Shown here: positions 9,085 through 18,630 of the stretch, one piece after another | Position numbering within the stretch: the first letter of the stretch is position 1 | Layout of the letters: every line of letters starts with the position of its first letter | Source: Flavobacterium piscis | GTDB taxonomy: Bacteria; Bacteroidota; Bacteroidia; Flavobacteriales; Flavobacteriaceae | Reading direction: 5' to 3' | Assembly (NCBI RefSeq): GCF_001686925.1 | Contig: NZ_LVEN01000012.1 | Span: 186,001-250,000, forward strand | Length of the DNA: 64,000 bases | Translations under genes and position numbers: made by a program | Notes under the pieces: generated by a model | What the model saw: the letters and a program-made list of their open reading frames with translations, nothing else | What the model was told of the DNA's origin: nothing | Database searches by the model: none

Positions 9085-10482
9085 CTATTTTTTAGTAACA
9101 AAAAGTCTTTCCAATTCAGTATCCAGCACTACTTTGTACACTCCCGGAGCAGCCGGATATTTAGCATTTCCGTTTTCTCCCGGCGACATTGTAGCCACCC
9201 CGTTTTTGATTAACCTCCATGATGGATTCCACCATTGACCTGTAAAAGTTGCTTCCATAGTTCCTGTCAGCGTATACTCTCCTACTAATTGGTAAGGGTT
9301 ATTTGGGTTGTTGGCTAAGTGTAATCCTGTTTGAACCCAAGCCGTCCAGGTATCCCAGTCAGCACCTTGAATTCCGGAACCGCAAACACTTACGAAAGGT
9401 CTTCTTTTTGCTTCTTCATCATGCCATAATCCGTTGGCTACATCAGCCCAAACTTTACTTGATGGCGTATATTTAGTTGCAGTATATTTTAGAGTATTCG
9501 GATTTACTTTGATTACATAATATCCTTTTGTAGGCAAGATAATTGGTGTCGAAGCAACGTCATCTGCCAATTCACCTGAAGCATTTAAACCAAAACAATG
9601 TGGCGCAAAATCAGATTCCTGACCTAAGAAATAAATTTCTTTATTGTCTTTATCAGCATAATATTTGAATTCGAAATCTTGTCCTTCTTTATTGTGGAAA
9701 TACATCGGAACTCCAACAGCATCCGTGGTAAGACTCGTTCCTTTTGGCTGATCGCATAAGTAAATGGCAGGATACTCATTTGTAGCCACAACATTTACAC
9801 TTAGCGTTCCTGTATTAGGAATCGCAAATTTGTCTTTTGCTGTAATCGTTAAAACATAATTATCAGCCGTTACCGGTAATGTGTACGTTTTATTGAAAGT
9901 ATACGATTGTGGTGCTCCTGTTAACTGAACTTTTTCATCAATACCCAATGCAGCACACTGAATCTGAATATAATCAATTCCAGAATCGTCATTAACTACA
10001 AAATTCACCGGCATTTGATTGCTTGTCGATAATAAAATAACGGCTCCTTCTTTTGGAGTAATCATGGTGATTGATGGCGCAGCAAATTCTCCGTCAAGAC
10101 GTAAGTTGATATCTTCATCAATTGCATTTCCTGAAACATCGGTAATCGTTAATTTTATTTTGAAAGCTTCAGAGGTTCCTCTATTGGCAGGAACTTCAAA
10201 AAAATAACTCAAATCGTATGATTTAAGTAAGGGATCAGTTGCGAAAGCAATGACTTTATCCAGTGATAATTCAGGGATTTGAATTCTCACGCTTTTTAAT
10301 CCTAAATCGTCAGCCAAAGCGGCTTTAATTTCAAATTTCCTGCTTGGTGCTCCGTAGATTTCCTTTGTCGAAACTGCGACAGTAGGATTGTCAGAACTTG
10401 GAAAATCAGATTCGTTATTTTGACATCCTGTAAATAGAACAGCAAAAACAGCAAGAAAAAATAAAAATACATTTTTTTTCAT
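9085..10482 (-). CDS. SusE/F-position surface lipoprotein, probable glycan-binding protein
   Basis: 465 residues. Lipobox VLFTGC with mature Cys20. The N-terminal half is made of beta-sandwich modules with Ig/PKD-like character (FEIKAALADDLGLKSVRIQIP; MPVNFVVNDDSGIDYIQIQC; two similar modules around residues 45-135 and 145-230). The C-terminal half (residues ~240-465) resembles the SusE/SusF-type domains that describe a numeric value and end in a beta-rich YKVVLDTELERLFVTKK segment. No catalytic motif is visible. It is the first gene of the SusC/SusD operon, an unusual position because such proteins more often follow SusD. A role in surface capture of the glycan is inferred from position and architecture only. 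Confidence 0.8.
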   Translation of the reverse strand: MKKNVFLFFLAVFAVLFTGCQNNESDFPSSDNPTVAVSTKEIYGAPSRKFEIKAALADDLGLKSVRIQIPELSLDKVIAFATDPLLKSYDLSYFFEVPANRGTSEAFKIKLTITDVSGNAIDEDINLRLDGEFAAPSITMITPKEGAVILLSTSNQMPVNFVVNDDSGIDYIQIQCAALGIDEKVQLTGAPQSYTFNKTYTLPVTADNYVLTITAKDKFAIPNTGTLSVNVVATNEYPAIYLCDQPKGTSLTTDAVGVPMYFHNKEGQDFEFKYYADKDNKEIYFLGQESDFAPHCFGLNASGELADDVASTPIILPTKGYYVIKVNPNTLKYTATKYTPSSKVWADVANGLWHDEEAKRRPFVSVCGSGIQGADWDTWTAWVQTGLHLANNPNNPYQLVGEYTLTGTMEATFTGQWWNPSWRLIKNGVATMSPGENGNAKYPAAPGVYKVVLDTELERLFVTKK

Positions 10483-10783
10483 TTGATTTTTAAGGTTAGG
10501 TTAGTTAAGTATTGTAAAGTGATAGTTTAAAATTGTGTAGGCTAATTTTTAAGATTTGCGTTGCTAACTATTTTTATGAGGCAATAAATAGTACAACAAA
10601 AATGGTTATGTGGTTATTTTCATATTTATTGGGTTTGGTTAATTGTTTATAATTAGATAATGTGATAATTTGACCATAAGAACATGAGATAATTAAAAAC
10701 TGTGCTGATTTTTTAATTGGCAAATTGAACAACTTCAATAATATTATCTAATTATCTCATTCGCTAATTAACCTTTATTTTAC

Positions 10784-10804
10784 CCCGCAGCTTTTTACTG
10801 CGGG
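10784..10804. promoter_or_regulatory. Short GC-rich hairpin in the 5' region of the SusCD operon
   Basis: A 7-bp stem CCCGCAG/CTGCGGG with a 7-base loop stands out in an AT-rich gap. The minus strand continues with TAAAATAAAGG rather than a pure U-run, so it is not a clean intrinsic terminator. It may be a leader structure or a weak terminator. Confidence 0.4.
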
Positions 10805-11140
10805 TTTGATAAGTAACATGTAAAACCAACTCTTACTATCTTATTTTAAAGAAGGCTCAATTCCTTTAAACAGATCAAAAACTTATCGTAAAATAAACAC
10901 TTATATTACACACAGTAATTCAACTAACAGATTACTATAAGTGCAAAGAAATGTATAAAACACACTTTTAAGGAGGGGTAAAATGGAAAAAAAAGGAGGT
11001 CAAAATTGCAATTAACTATTATTTTGGATTAAAAATTAAGGACTATGAAAAAATAATAACCTATTTTTGAATTATATGTAATTACCAAATAAAATTATGA
11101 TTTCCAGCTAAAACGTTTGCGTTTTTAATGCTTACTATTT

Positions 11141-11286
11141 TGTCATTTCGAAAGAAGGGAGAAATCTACACGAGAAGCTCGACAAAGTAAACCCACTATT
11201 CGTCTTTGCGAGGAACGAAGCAATCTCTTTCGCTGAATCCAATTAGTGATTTTGGTAAGTGTGGTTCTTCGTTCCTCGCAATGACA
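11141..11286. repeat. Dispersed palindromic element, GTCAT...ATGAC family, copy 2
   Basis: Begins TGTCATTTCGAAAGAAGG and ends CGCAATGACAA. Inside, a 15-bp perfect inverted repeat TTGCGAGGAACGAAG (11206-11220) pairs with 11267-11281. It lies just downstream of the HTCS stop codon and may act as its transcription end. Confidence 0.8.
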
Positions 11287-11322
11287 AGTTTGAGCTTAAA
11301 AAAATCATTTATTACAGAAAAT

Positions 11323-14300
11323 CTATTTAATAACATTAAGATCTGAGTTGAAAGAACTCTTGTACTTTTTGATGTATTCTGAAGGTGTCATCCCGAAGAG
11401 CTTTACAAATTGCTGTCTGAAATATTTCGGATCTTCAAAACCGACTTCTGCACTTGCCTGAGTAATATTAATATCCTCGGTAAGCATTAGCATGGCCGCT
11501 CTTCGAATTCGAACCGAACGAATAAAGGCATTTAAAGTCTGGCCGGAAATGATTTTAATTTTCGTGTACAATGTTCTATGACTCATTCCCATTTCGAGGG
11601 CGAAGTTTTTTATTGTAAAATCTCTTTTATGAATATTGGCTTCAACGATATCAATACACTTTTTCAGGATTTCCTGATACTCCTGCGGCACTTTCTGGGT
11701 GTTTTCCTTTAGTGTGATACTATCTAAGAAATAGGTACGCAAATTACTGCGGTTTCTTAGTAACGATTCGACACGCGCCACCAGAATATCATCATCAAAA
11801 GGTTTGGTAATATAATCATCTGCACCGTCGTTGATTCCCTGCAGATGGGTTTCGGGATTTTTTGATGCTGTGAGTAAAATAACCGGAATATGAGATAAAG
11901 CGTCATTCTCCTTTATTTTTCGGCACAATTCCAGACCATCCATTTCTTCCATCGTGATATCGCTAATCACCAGGTCAGGCATGTGTTTTTTGGTTAGTTT
12001 TAAACCTTCTTCCCCATTCTCGGCGCTGTAAACGATATAGGATTCTGAAAATAGTTTGATAAGATAAGCTCGTATTTCGACATTATCATCAATAATCAAA
12101 ACAGTACGTTTATCGGTCAGCATGATTTTCTGGAAATCAGTTTCTGAAACGGCAGGATTCGAAACCTGATGCTCCTCGCCGTCATCGATAATAAGCTCAT
12201 CAAATAACTGGCTCCTTTTTGGGATTTCATTCGTAATTTCTACGTTATCAAAATGACTGTCTCCTTTAAGGAATGTGAGTTTAAAAGTACTTCCTTTTCC
12301 AATTTCACTGGTACAGCTTACGGTTCCTTTGTGTTTGTCGACAAAATACTTAACGATATAAAGTCCGATTCCAAAACCGGTGCCAATGGATACTTTCGAT
12401 TTTATTTGTTTGAATTTTTCAAAGATCACTTCAATATCTTTGGGTTCGATTCCGTCACCGCTATCTGAAATTTCTAAGTAAACCTGCTGATCGTTTTCTG
12501 TAAGTTTTAGGTTGATTTCTCCGCCAATTGGTGTGTATTTAAAGGCATTTGACATTAAATTAAACAACGAAATTTCAATTTTTTCGTAATCGCCGATAAT
12601 CACAATTTCATGATCCGGAATACCAAAATTGTATCGAATACTTTTATCTTTTGCCTGATTGACAAAACATTGGTACACTTCATTACAAAGATTATTTACA
12701 TTAATGGGAGATAATCTGAGTGAATCTGCATCGTTCTCTGCTTTTCTAAAAAGCAACAACTGATCGACCAGACTCAAAAGTCTCCTGGCGTTTCTGTGCG
12801 CAATTGCCAAATCACTTCCTGACGAACCATTTTGTACACTTTCTTTCTGCACTGCTTTTTTCAACGGATTTATGATCAGCGAAAGCGGCGTTCTAAACTC
12901 ATGCGAAATATAGGTAAACATCGAGGATTGTTTCTCGGCAATTTCCTTTTCTTTCTTGCTTTCCAGTTCAGCAATTTTGACTTTATACTTGAGTTTTTCT
13001 TTGTTTTTATTGTATTCCAAATAGGCAAAAATAGCGCCAATACCTGCCAGTAAATACAATGCATATGCCCACCAGGCTCTGTACCACGGGGGTAAAACTT
13101 CTATGGTTATTAAACTTACTTCTTTGTTCCAGCCGCCTTTAAAATTGGTTGTTTTTACTTTAAAAATATATTTCCCTTCGGTTAATCGGGCATAATTGGC
13201 TTTTCGGGCCTGACCCACATAATTCCATTGTTCGTCCCAGCCTTCTAAATAATACGCATAATTTATTTTGTCAGCATTGTTATAATCCAACGCTACAAAC
13301 TCGAGTGACAATGTCGTTTGATCGTACGGAAGACTTACTTGTTTGATTTTGCCATTCTCCCATTCTAAGTCGTTTTTGCTTTCTTCAATAGGCAAATTGT
13401 TGACATAAAAATCAGACAGCAATAAATTGTTTTTTTGATTGAATCCTTTTATGGCTTCGGGAAAAAAGGCATTAAAACCGTTTATTCCTCCAAACAAAAA
13501 TTCTCCTGTAGATAATTTAAGCCCCGCATTAAAACTAAACTGATTACTCTGCAGACCATCATTTACAGAAAAATTACGGAATGTTTTTCTCTTTTTGTCG
13601 TACCTGCAAATACCATTATACGTACTCATCCAAAGGTTTCCTTCTTTATCTTCAAGCAATCTTAAAACGGTGTTTGAAGGCAAACCATCATCTGTGGTTA
13701 ATCTTTTAAAAGTATTTGTTTTTCGGTCAAACAGCAATAAACCGCCTTCCTGAGTGCCCAACCAGAGGTTTTTATCCTTGTCTTCGTGAATACATCTTAC
13801 AGGGTGTCCTATTGTAACTTTATTGATTTTATGTGTGTTTTTTTCGATAGAAAATAATGACGTATAGTTTCCTGCCCAAAGTTTTCCGTCGCTGGTTTCT
13901 GTCATGCATTGCAAATTAGTAACCGAGGGATCAAAAAGTGTGAAGCTGTTTTTTACTCTGTCAAGAAAATACAAGGCACCTTCGTTTGTGGCACTTGCCC
14001 AGATATTGGCTTTTGAATCTTTGTAAACAAACCAAATATTCTTCTCGATTTGTTTGGTGTAAGGATTGTAACACGTATATGGTGTAACTGAATTTGTTTT
14101 TGGATTGATTTTACTTATGCCGCCTGCCCAGCTCGATAGCCAGATTTCGTTGTTGTTGTCACGTACAATTCCGGTAATAAATTTGTTCGGAAGTTTGTTG
14201 CTGTAACTGGTATAGGAATTGTTTTTTCGATCCCAATATTTTAAACCTGCACCGTCTGTACCTACCCAAACATTGTTTTTTTCATCTTCACAAAAAGACA

Positions 14301-15402
14301 AAATAAAATTCTCTACAAGATCTTTTGAGTTGTATTTTATGCTTTTAAAGTATTTGGGTGTATTGCTCAGCATACTTATTCCGCCACGCAAAGAACCAAA
14401 CCATTTGTTGCCTGATTTATCTTCGTATAAACTCCAAACCGAATTACTTTTGGCAACCTGATTTTCTTTTATCGCATTTGCAGGAATTGCTTTTTTGCTT
14501 GTACCAATTACTTTATAAATTCCTGAACCATCTGTGGTAATCCAGATTTCATTTTTTTTATCTAAAAGAAAATCGGTAACGCTGGATTTGCTTGAAAAGT
14601 AGTTCTCTGACAACGAACCTGATTTGGTATTAAAGAGAAACAAACCTTCATCAGTTCCTAATAATAAATTGCCGTCGGTAGCCAATTTCATCGCTTTGAC
14701 TTCCATAGAAAGCGGAAAAGCGACTTTTAAACTTTTTGTTTTATAATTGTAGCTGGCAATACCAACATTTTTAATATACACCCAGGAATGATTGTTTTTT
14801 TTGTCATCCTGAATTGCAATCGCATCATAATTATTAACTGTAATTCTGTTTCCCAAAACATTTAGCGGAATGTGTTTACCAACAAAAGAACCATTTTCGA
14901 AAGCAATTAAACCCAGATTTTGAGAGGCTATTAAAACCAAATCATCAGAAACAGAACGCATTTGGTGAATGATGTCTTTTAATATTTCAGGCTTTTTGCC
15001 TGATACCGCATATTCTACAGAATGAAATGTGGCTGTGGTTTTGTTGTAAATACAAACGCCGTTTGAGCCACCGACCCAAATATTTTTTCTGGAATCTCCC
15101 TCAATATTATAAATCGTATTGAATAAAAGTGATTTTTTATCGTTGATTCGATTACGGAAAACTTTAAAATTGTATCCGTCATAACGATTGAGTCCGTCGT
15201 AAGTTCCAAACCACATATAGCCATCACTATCCTGAAAAATAGTGGTGACGGAATTGTTAGACAATCCATCAGAAATATCAAGAAATTTTACAGGATTGTC
15301 CTGTGCATAACCCAATGAAGGAAAACCAAATAGCAGTATAAAAAGTGCAACTAAATACTTCAAAATAAAAGGTGTTTTTTTGATTTTGTGTAAATAGTAC
15401 AA
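11323..15402 (-). CDS. Hybrid two-component system sensor/regulator (HTCS)
   Basis: 1359 residues combining all two-component parts. Order: N-terminal signal/membrane segment (residues ~13-33); two seven-bladed propellers of the Reg_prop type (repeated GLxxxxV, WFGTYDGLNRYD and LWLGTQEGGL motifs to ~residue 660); Y_Y_Y domain ending near 765; membrane helix ~776-797; HisKA with His834 in SHEFRTPLS; HATPase (NAFKYTP, DSGDGI, GTGFGIGLYIVK); receiver domain with Asp1148 in ISDITMEEMDG and the KPF motif; AraC-type HTH at the C-terminus (QASAEVGFEDPKYFRQQF). The periplasmic propellers bind a specific oligosaccharide and the cytoplasmic HTH activates the adjacent locus. The SusCD operon lies directly downstream on the same strand, so this is its expected regulator. 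Confidence 0.96.
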   Translation of the reverse strand: MYYLHKIKKTPFILKYLVALFILLFGFPSLGYAQDNPVKFLDISDGLSNNSVTTIFQDSDGYMWFGTYDGLNRYDGYNFKVFRNRINDKKSLLFNTIYNIEGDSRKNIWVGGSNGVCIYNKTTATFHSVEYAVSGKKPEILKDIIHQMRSVSDDLVLIASQNLGLIAFENGSFVGKHIPLNVLGNRITVNNYDAIAIQDDKKNNHSWVYIKNVGIASYNYKTKSLKVAFPLSMEVKAMKLATDGNLLLGTDEGLFLFNTKSGSLSENYFSSKSSVTDFLLDKKNEIWITTDGSGIYKVIGTSKKAIPANAIKENQVAKSNSVWSLYEDKSGNKWFGSLRGGISMLSNTPKYFKSIKYNSKDLVENFILSFCEDEKNNVWVGTDGAGLKYWDRKNNSYTSYSNKLPNKFITGIVRDNNNEIWLSSWAGGISKINPKTNSVTPYTCYNPYTKQIEKNIWFVYKDSKANIWASATNEGALYFLDRVKNSFTLFDPSVTNLQCMTETSDGKLWAGNYTSLFSIEKNTHKINKVTIGHPVRCIHEDKDKNLWLGTQEGGLLLFDRKTNTFKRLTTDDGLPSNTVLRLLEDKEGNLWMSTYNGICRYDKKRKTFRNFSVNDGLQSNQFSFNAGLKLSTGEFLFGGINGFNAFFPEAIKGFNQKNNLLLSDFYVNNLPIEESKNDLEWENGKIKQVSLPYDQTTLSLEFVALDYNNADKINYAYYLEGWDEQWNYVGQARKANYARLTEGKYIFKVKTTNFKGGWNKEVSLITIEVLPPWYRAWWAYALYLLAGIGAIFAYLEYNKNKEKLKYKVKIAELESKKEKEIAEKQSSMFTYISHEFRTPLSLIINPLKKAVQKESVQNGSSGSDLAIAHRNARRLLSLVDQLLLFRKAENDADSLRLSPINVNNLCNEVYQCFVNQAKDKSIRYNFGIPDHEIVIIGDYEKIEISLFNLMSNAFKYTPIGGEINLKLTENDQQVYLEISDSGDGIEPKDIEVIFEKFKQIKSKVSIGTGFGIGLYIVKYFVDKHKGTVSCTSEIGKGSTFKLTFLKGDSHFDNVEITNEIPKRSQLFDELIIDDGEEHQVSNPAVSETDFQKIMLTDKRTVLIIDDNVEIRAYLIKLFSESYIVYSAENGEEGLKLTKKHMPDLVISDITMEEMDGLELCRKIKENDALSHIPVILLTASKNPETHLQGINDGADDYITKPFDDDILVARVESLLRNRSNLRTYFLDSITLKENTQKVPQEYQEILKKCIDIVEANIHKRDFTIKNFALEMGMSHRTLYTKIKIISGQTLNAFIRSVRIRRAAMLMLTEDINITQASAEVGFEDPKYFRQQFVKLFGMTPSEYIKKYKSSFNSDLNVIK

Positions 15403-15528
15403 TTATAAGCTAAATTTATAAATATATCATAAAAATATAGTTATAAAAATCACTTATACCTCAGTGTTTATAGGATTTTACCTTGATCTGAATTTTTAAT
15501 AAAACTATCCCTACGCGAAAAAAAGTTT

Positions 15529-15667
15529 TTGCCACGAAGGCACAAAGACACTAAGATTCTCTATTGCTTTGGGTAAAATAAAAAATGCCACGAAGACACA
15601 AAGTCACCAAGCTTTCAATCATTTATAGATTGAAAAAAACTTTGCGTCTTAGCGCCTTCGTGGCAAA
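15529..15667. repeat. Palindromic repeat, GCCACGAAGGCAC family, copy 1
   Basis: Two direct copies of GCCACGAAGNCACAAAG (from 15531 and 15587) face an inverted copy (CTTTGCGTCTTAGCGCCTTC then GTGGC, to 15664). Related sequences occur at 46331, 51351, 53660 and 57811. It ends a few bases before the stop codon of the ribonucleotide reductase gene and could fold into a strong hairpin behind it. Confidence 0.8.
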
Positions 15668-15672
15668 GAAAA

Positions 15673-18228
15673 TTAGCCGCATTTAGACGAACCGCAATCA
15701 CTACAAGTAAGACAGCCTTCCTGATAAATAAGATTATCTGAGTTGCAATTGCTGCATTTTTGTCCGCGGACTTCTGTGCCATCTACTATATAACGCTTCA
15801 GGGCACGTGAAACCCCGTTTTTCCAGGTATTTATAGATTCGCTGTCTAGTTGCAAACTGCTAATTAAATCTACTACTTTATCAATAGGCATTCCGTGTCT
15901 TAGCGTACTTGAGATCAGTTTGGCATAATTCCAGTATTCCGGATTAAACTTATGCGAAAGTCCCTCGATCGTAGTTTTATAACCTCTTGTATTTTTGTAC
16001 TGAAAATCGTAGCGGGTATTTCCGTCTTCATTTTTATTTTTAATAATCAATCCTTCAGAAACCCAACGCGGAATCAAGATACCATCTTCGTCATCTACCA
16101 AACCGGTAAAGATTTCATAAGGTTTGCCATCCAATAATCCGATAAAGGCAATCCATTTGTCTTTACTGTTTTGAAAACGTACTACATCCGCCTCTAATAT
16201 TTGTGGACGTTTGGTTGTAAAAGTATTTGCTTGTATTTCTTTGACTTCCTCTTTCTTTTCTGTATTCGAAATTAAAACTCCTGAACGTGAGCCGTCACGA
16301 TAAACAGTAACGCCTTTACATCCTGCTTCCCAGGCTTCCATATACAGCTTATTGACCATTTCCTCCGGCGTTTCGTTAGGTACATTAATGGTTACTGAAA
16401 TAGAGTGATCGACCCATTTCTGGATTTTTCCTTGCATTTTTACTTTGTTCAGCCAATCGATATCATTACTGGTTGCTTTGTAATACGGTGATTTTTCTAC
16501 CAGCACATCAATTTCTTCCTGACTGTAGTTTTTAGAAGTATCATATCCGTTGATCATCATCCATTCTTTGAATCGGTGGTGAAACACCACATATTCTTCC
16601 CAACTGTCTCCTAACTCATCTACAAAATCAACTCTCGTATCTTTATCGTTTGGGTTTACTTTTCTTCTTCTTTTATAAACCGGAAGAAAAACTGGCTCAA
16701 TACCAGATGTCGTCTGCGTCATTAAACTTGTAGTTCCGGTTGGTGCGATTGTCAATAATGCAATATTACGACGTCCGTGTTTTTGCATTTGGGTATACAA
16801 CTCTGCATCGGCTTTTTTTAATCGAAGCAAAAACGGATTATGTTTTTCTCTTTTAGCATCATAAATGGCAAACATTCCGCGTTCTTTGGCCAGATTTACT
16901 GATCCGCGGTAGGCTTCAACGGCAAGTGTCTGGTGAATTTTTTCGGCAAACAAAATACCTTCATCGCTTCCGTAACGTAAACCTAATGCTGCCAGCATAT
17001 CACCTTCGGCAGTAATTCCAATTCCGGTACGACGACCCTCATTGGCTTTATGTTTGATGTTTAACCAAAGATTTTTCTCTACCATTTTTACCTCTTCGCT
17101 TTCAGGGTCCTGATTGATTTTTTCTAAAATAACATCAATTTTTTCCAGTTCAAGATCAATGATATCATCCATTATTCTTTGAGCAGCTGCTACGTGTTTT
17201 TTGAAAAGTTCAAAATCAAAAGAAGCTTTTTTGGTAAACGGATTTTTTACATAGGAGAACAAGTTTATCGCCAATAAACGACAGGAATCATAAGCACAAA
17301 GCGGGATTTCGCCACACGGATTTGTTGATAAAGTTTTGTATCCCAAATCAGCATAACAATCCGGCAAGGATTCGTTGATAATAGTATCCCAGAATAAAAT
17401 TCCAGGTTCTGCTGATTTCCAGGCATTGTGTATGATTTTATCCCAAAGTTCTTTTGCTTTAATTACTTTAGAATATAAAGGTGTATCGCTAAAAATAGGA
17501 TATTTCTGTTCGTACAGCGCATCGGCTTTTACGGCTTTCATAAAAATATCATCAATTCTCACCGAAACATTGGCACCGGTTACTTTTCCCTGTTCCATTT
17601 TAGCATCAATAAAATCAGCGGCATCGGGATGATTTACAGAAACCGAAAGCATCAAAGCACCGCGACGGCCATCCTGCGCTACTTCTCGAGTTGAATTGGA
17701 GTAACGCTCCATAAAAGGAACTAATCCTGTAGAGGTCAATGCTGAATTTTTTACAGGAGAACCTTTAGGGCGAACATGTGACAAATCATGCCCCACTCCT
17801 CCTCTGCGTTTCATTAACTGAACTTGCTCCTGATCGGTTTTCATGATTCCGCCATACGAATCCGAATTATCACTGCCAATTACAAAACAATTGGACAAGG
17901 ATGCTACCTGAAACGGATTTCCTATTCCGGTCATTGGGCTTCCCTGAGGCACAAGATATTTGAAATCTTTTATGAGATCAAAAATTTCTTTCTCGCTCAG
18001 CGGATTTGCATATTTACTCTCAATTCTTGCTATTTCAGACGCGATACGACGGTGCATATCATCGGGAGATTTTTCAAAAATATTACCTTGAGAATCTTTA
18101 AGAGCATACTTGCTTACCCAAACTGTTGCAGCAAGACTATCTCCTTTAAAGTAGTCTAAAGAAGCCTGAATTGCTTCGTCCTGAGTGTAAATAATTGTTT
18201 GATTTTTTGTAGCTAATAATTCATCCAT
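15673..18228 (-). CDS. nrdJ: Adenosylcobalamin-dependent (class II) ribonucleotide reductase
   Basis: 851 residues. Reduces ribonucleotides to deoxyribonucleotides using a cobalamin-derived thiyl radical, without oxygen requirement. Seen: SLSNCFVIG (Cys114) and NPCGEIPLC (Cys305), the redox and radical-site cysteine regions of the RNR barrel; LLTIAPTGTTSLM and GIEPVF segments of the barrel; a TSCPD-like domain around residues 690-800; and a Cys-rich zinc-ribbon tail (CSNCNSD to CSDCGSSKCG) typical of this NrdJ group. No NrdB-like gene is adjacent, consistent with class II. No cobalamin riboswitch is visible upstream. It sits alone between two carbohydrate loci. Confidence 0.95.
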   Translation of the reverse strand: MDELLATKNQTIIYTQDEAIQASLDYFKGDSLAATVWVSKYALKDSQGNIFEKSPDDMHRRIASEIARIESKYANPLSEKEIFDLIKDFKYLVPQGSPMTGIGNPFQVASLSNCFVIGSDNSDSYGGIMKTDQEQVQLMKRRGGVGHDLSHVRPKGSPVKNSALTSTGLVPFMERYSNSTREVAQDGRRGALMLSVSVNHPDAADFIDAKMEQGKVTGANVSVRIDDIFMKAVKADALYEQKYPIFSDTPLYSKVIKAKELWDKIIHNAWKSAEPGILFWDTIINESLPDCYADLGYKTLSTNPCGEIPLCAYDSCRLLAINLFSYVKNPFTKKASFDFELFKKHVAAAQRIMDDIIDLELEKIDVILEKINQDPESEEVKMVEKNLWLNIKHKANEGRRTGIGITAEGDMLAALGLRYGSDEGILFAEKIHQTLAVEAYRGSVNLAKERGMFAIYDAKREKHNPFLLRLKKADAELYTQMQKHGRRNIALLTIAPTGTTSLMTQTTSGIEPVFLPVYKRRRKVNPNDKDTRVDFVDELGDSWEEYVVFHHRFKEWMMINGYDTSKNYSQEEIDVLVEKSPYYKATSNDIDWLNKVKMQGKIQKWVDHSISVTINVPNETPEEMVNKLYMEAWEAGCKGVTVYRDGSRSGVLISNTEKKEEVKEIQANTFTTKRPQILEADVVRFQNSKDKWIAFIGLLDGKPYEIFTGLVDDEDGILIPRWVSEGLIIKNKNEDGNTRYDFQYKNTRGYKTTIEGLSHKFNPEYWNYAKLISSTLRHGMPIDKVVDLISSLQLDSESINTWKNGVSRALKRYIVDGTEVRGQKCSNCNSDNLIYQEGCLTCSDCGSSKCG

Positions 18229-18560
18229 GATTATGATATTTTGAAGTTTTTTACGAATGGTAAATTTAGAACCAAATAAACTCTAAAAAAAATCAGATTA
18301 AAAAAGTTCACAAAAAACAACTCTTAATCAATTGATAATAAATACATTAAAAATTTATAAACATCAGAAAGTTAACAAATAAATACATTTACGACTCACA
18401 ATTAGCACAAAATATGACAAAAATCATTGAATGATAATAATCGCACTAATACGTTAAATAAAAACACAAAGGGATAATTTTTCTTACTTATTTTAAATGA
18501 TTGATTTTTAATTAAGGATTTTAACAAGTCATAAACTCATTTTAAAAATAAACGAACTTC
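18229..18560. other. AT-rich gap upstream of nrdJ
   Basis: No ORF, hairpin or recognisable regulatory element was found; no B12-box and no NrdR-box-like palindrome was recognised. The nrdJ promoter must be here but no exact TAnnTTTG box is present close to the start. Confidence 0.5.
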
Positions 18561-18603
18561 ATTAATAAAAAACACCCTCATATAGTAGTTAACTTTTTGA
18601 GGG
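18561..18603 (-). terminator. Intrinsic terminator of the MFS exporter gene
   Basis: On the minus strand the stem GCCCTCA ... TGAGGGT is followed by GTTTTTTATT. It lies just after the stop codon at 18631. Confidence 0.75.
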
Positions 18604-18630
18604 CAATTTCAAATTTAAGTGAAAGGATTT

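Larger units (their letters stand above)
10483..11322. other. 840-bp intergenic region between HTCS gene and SusCD operon
   Basis: No convincing gene. It must contain the promoter and HTCS-binding site of the downstream operon, but I could not place a TAnnTTTG box with confidence. Structures seen: an inverted repeat ATAATTAGATAAT (10649-10661 with 10743-10755), a GC hairpin CCCGCAG/CTGCGGG (10784-10804), and a palindromic repeat at 11141-11286. A 10-codon ORF after AAGGAGGGG at 10983 has a good ribosome site but no further support. Confidence 0.7.

Noticed and set aside
10983..11015. Ten-codon ORF with a strong AAGGAGGGG site
   Set aside because: Too short to support, no conservation test available; purine-rich tract is likely chance or leader sequence.
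18229..18630. Search for a cobalamin riboswitch before the B12-dependent reductase
   Set aside because: No B12-box or stacked hairpins; the sequence is almost pure A/T with only the MFS terminator.
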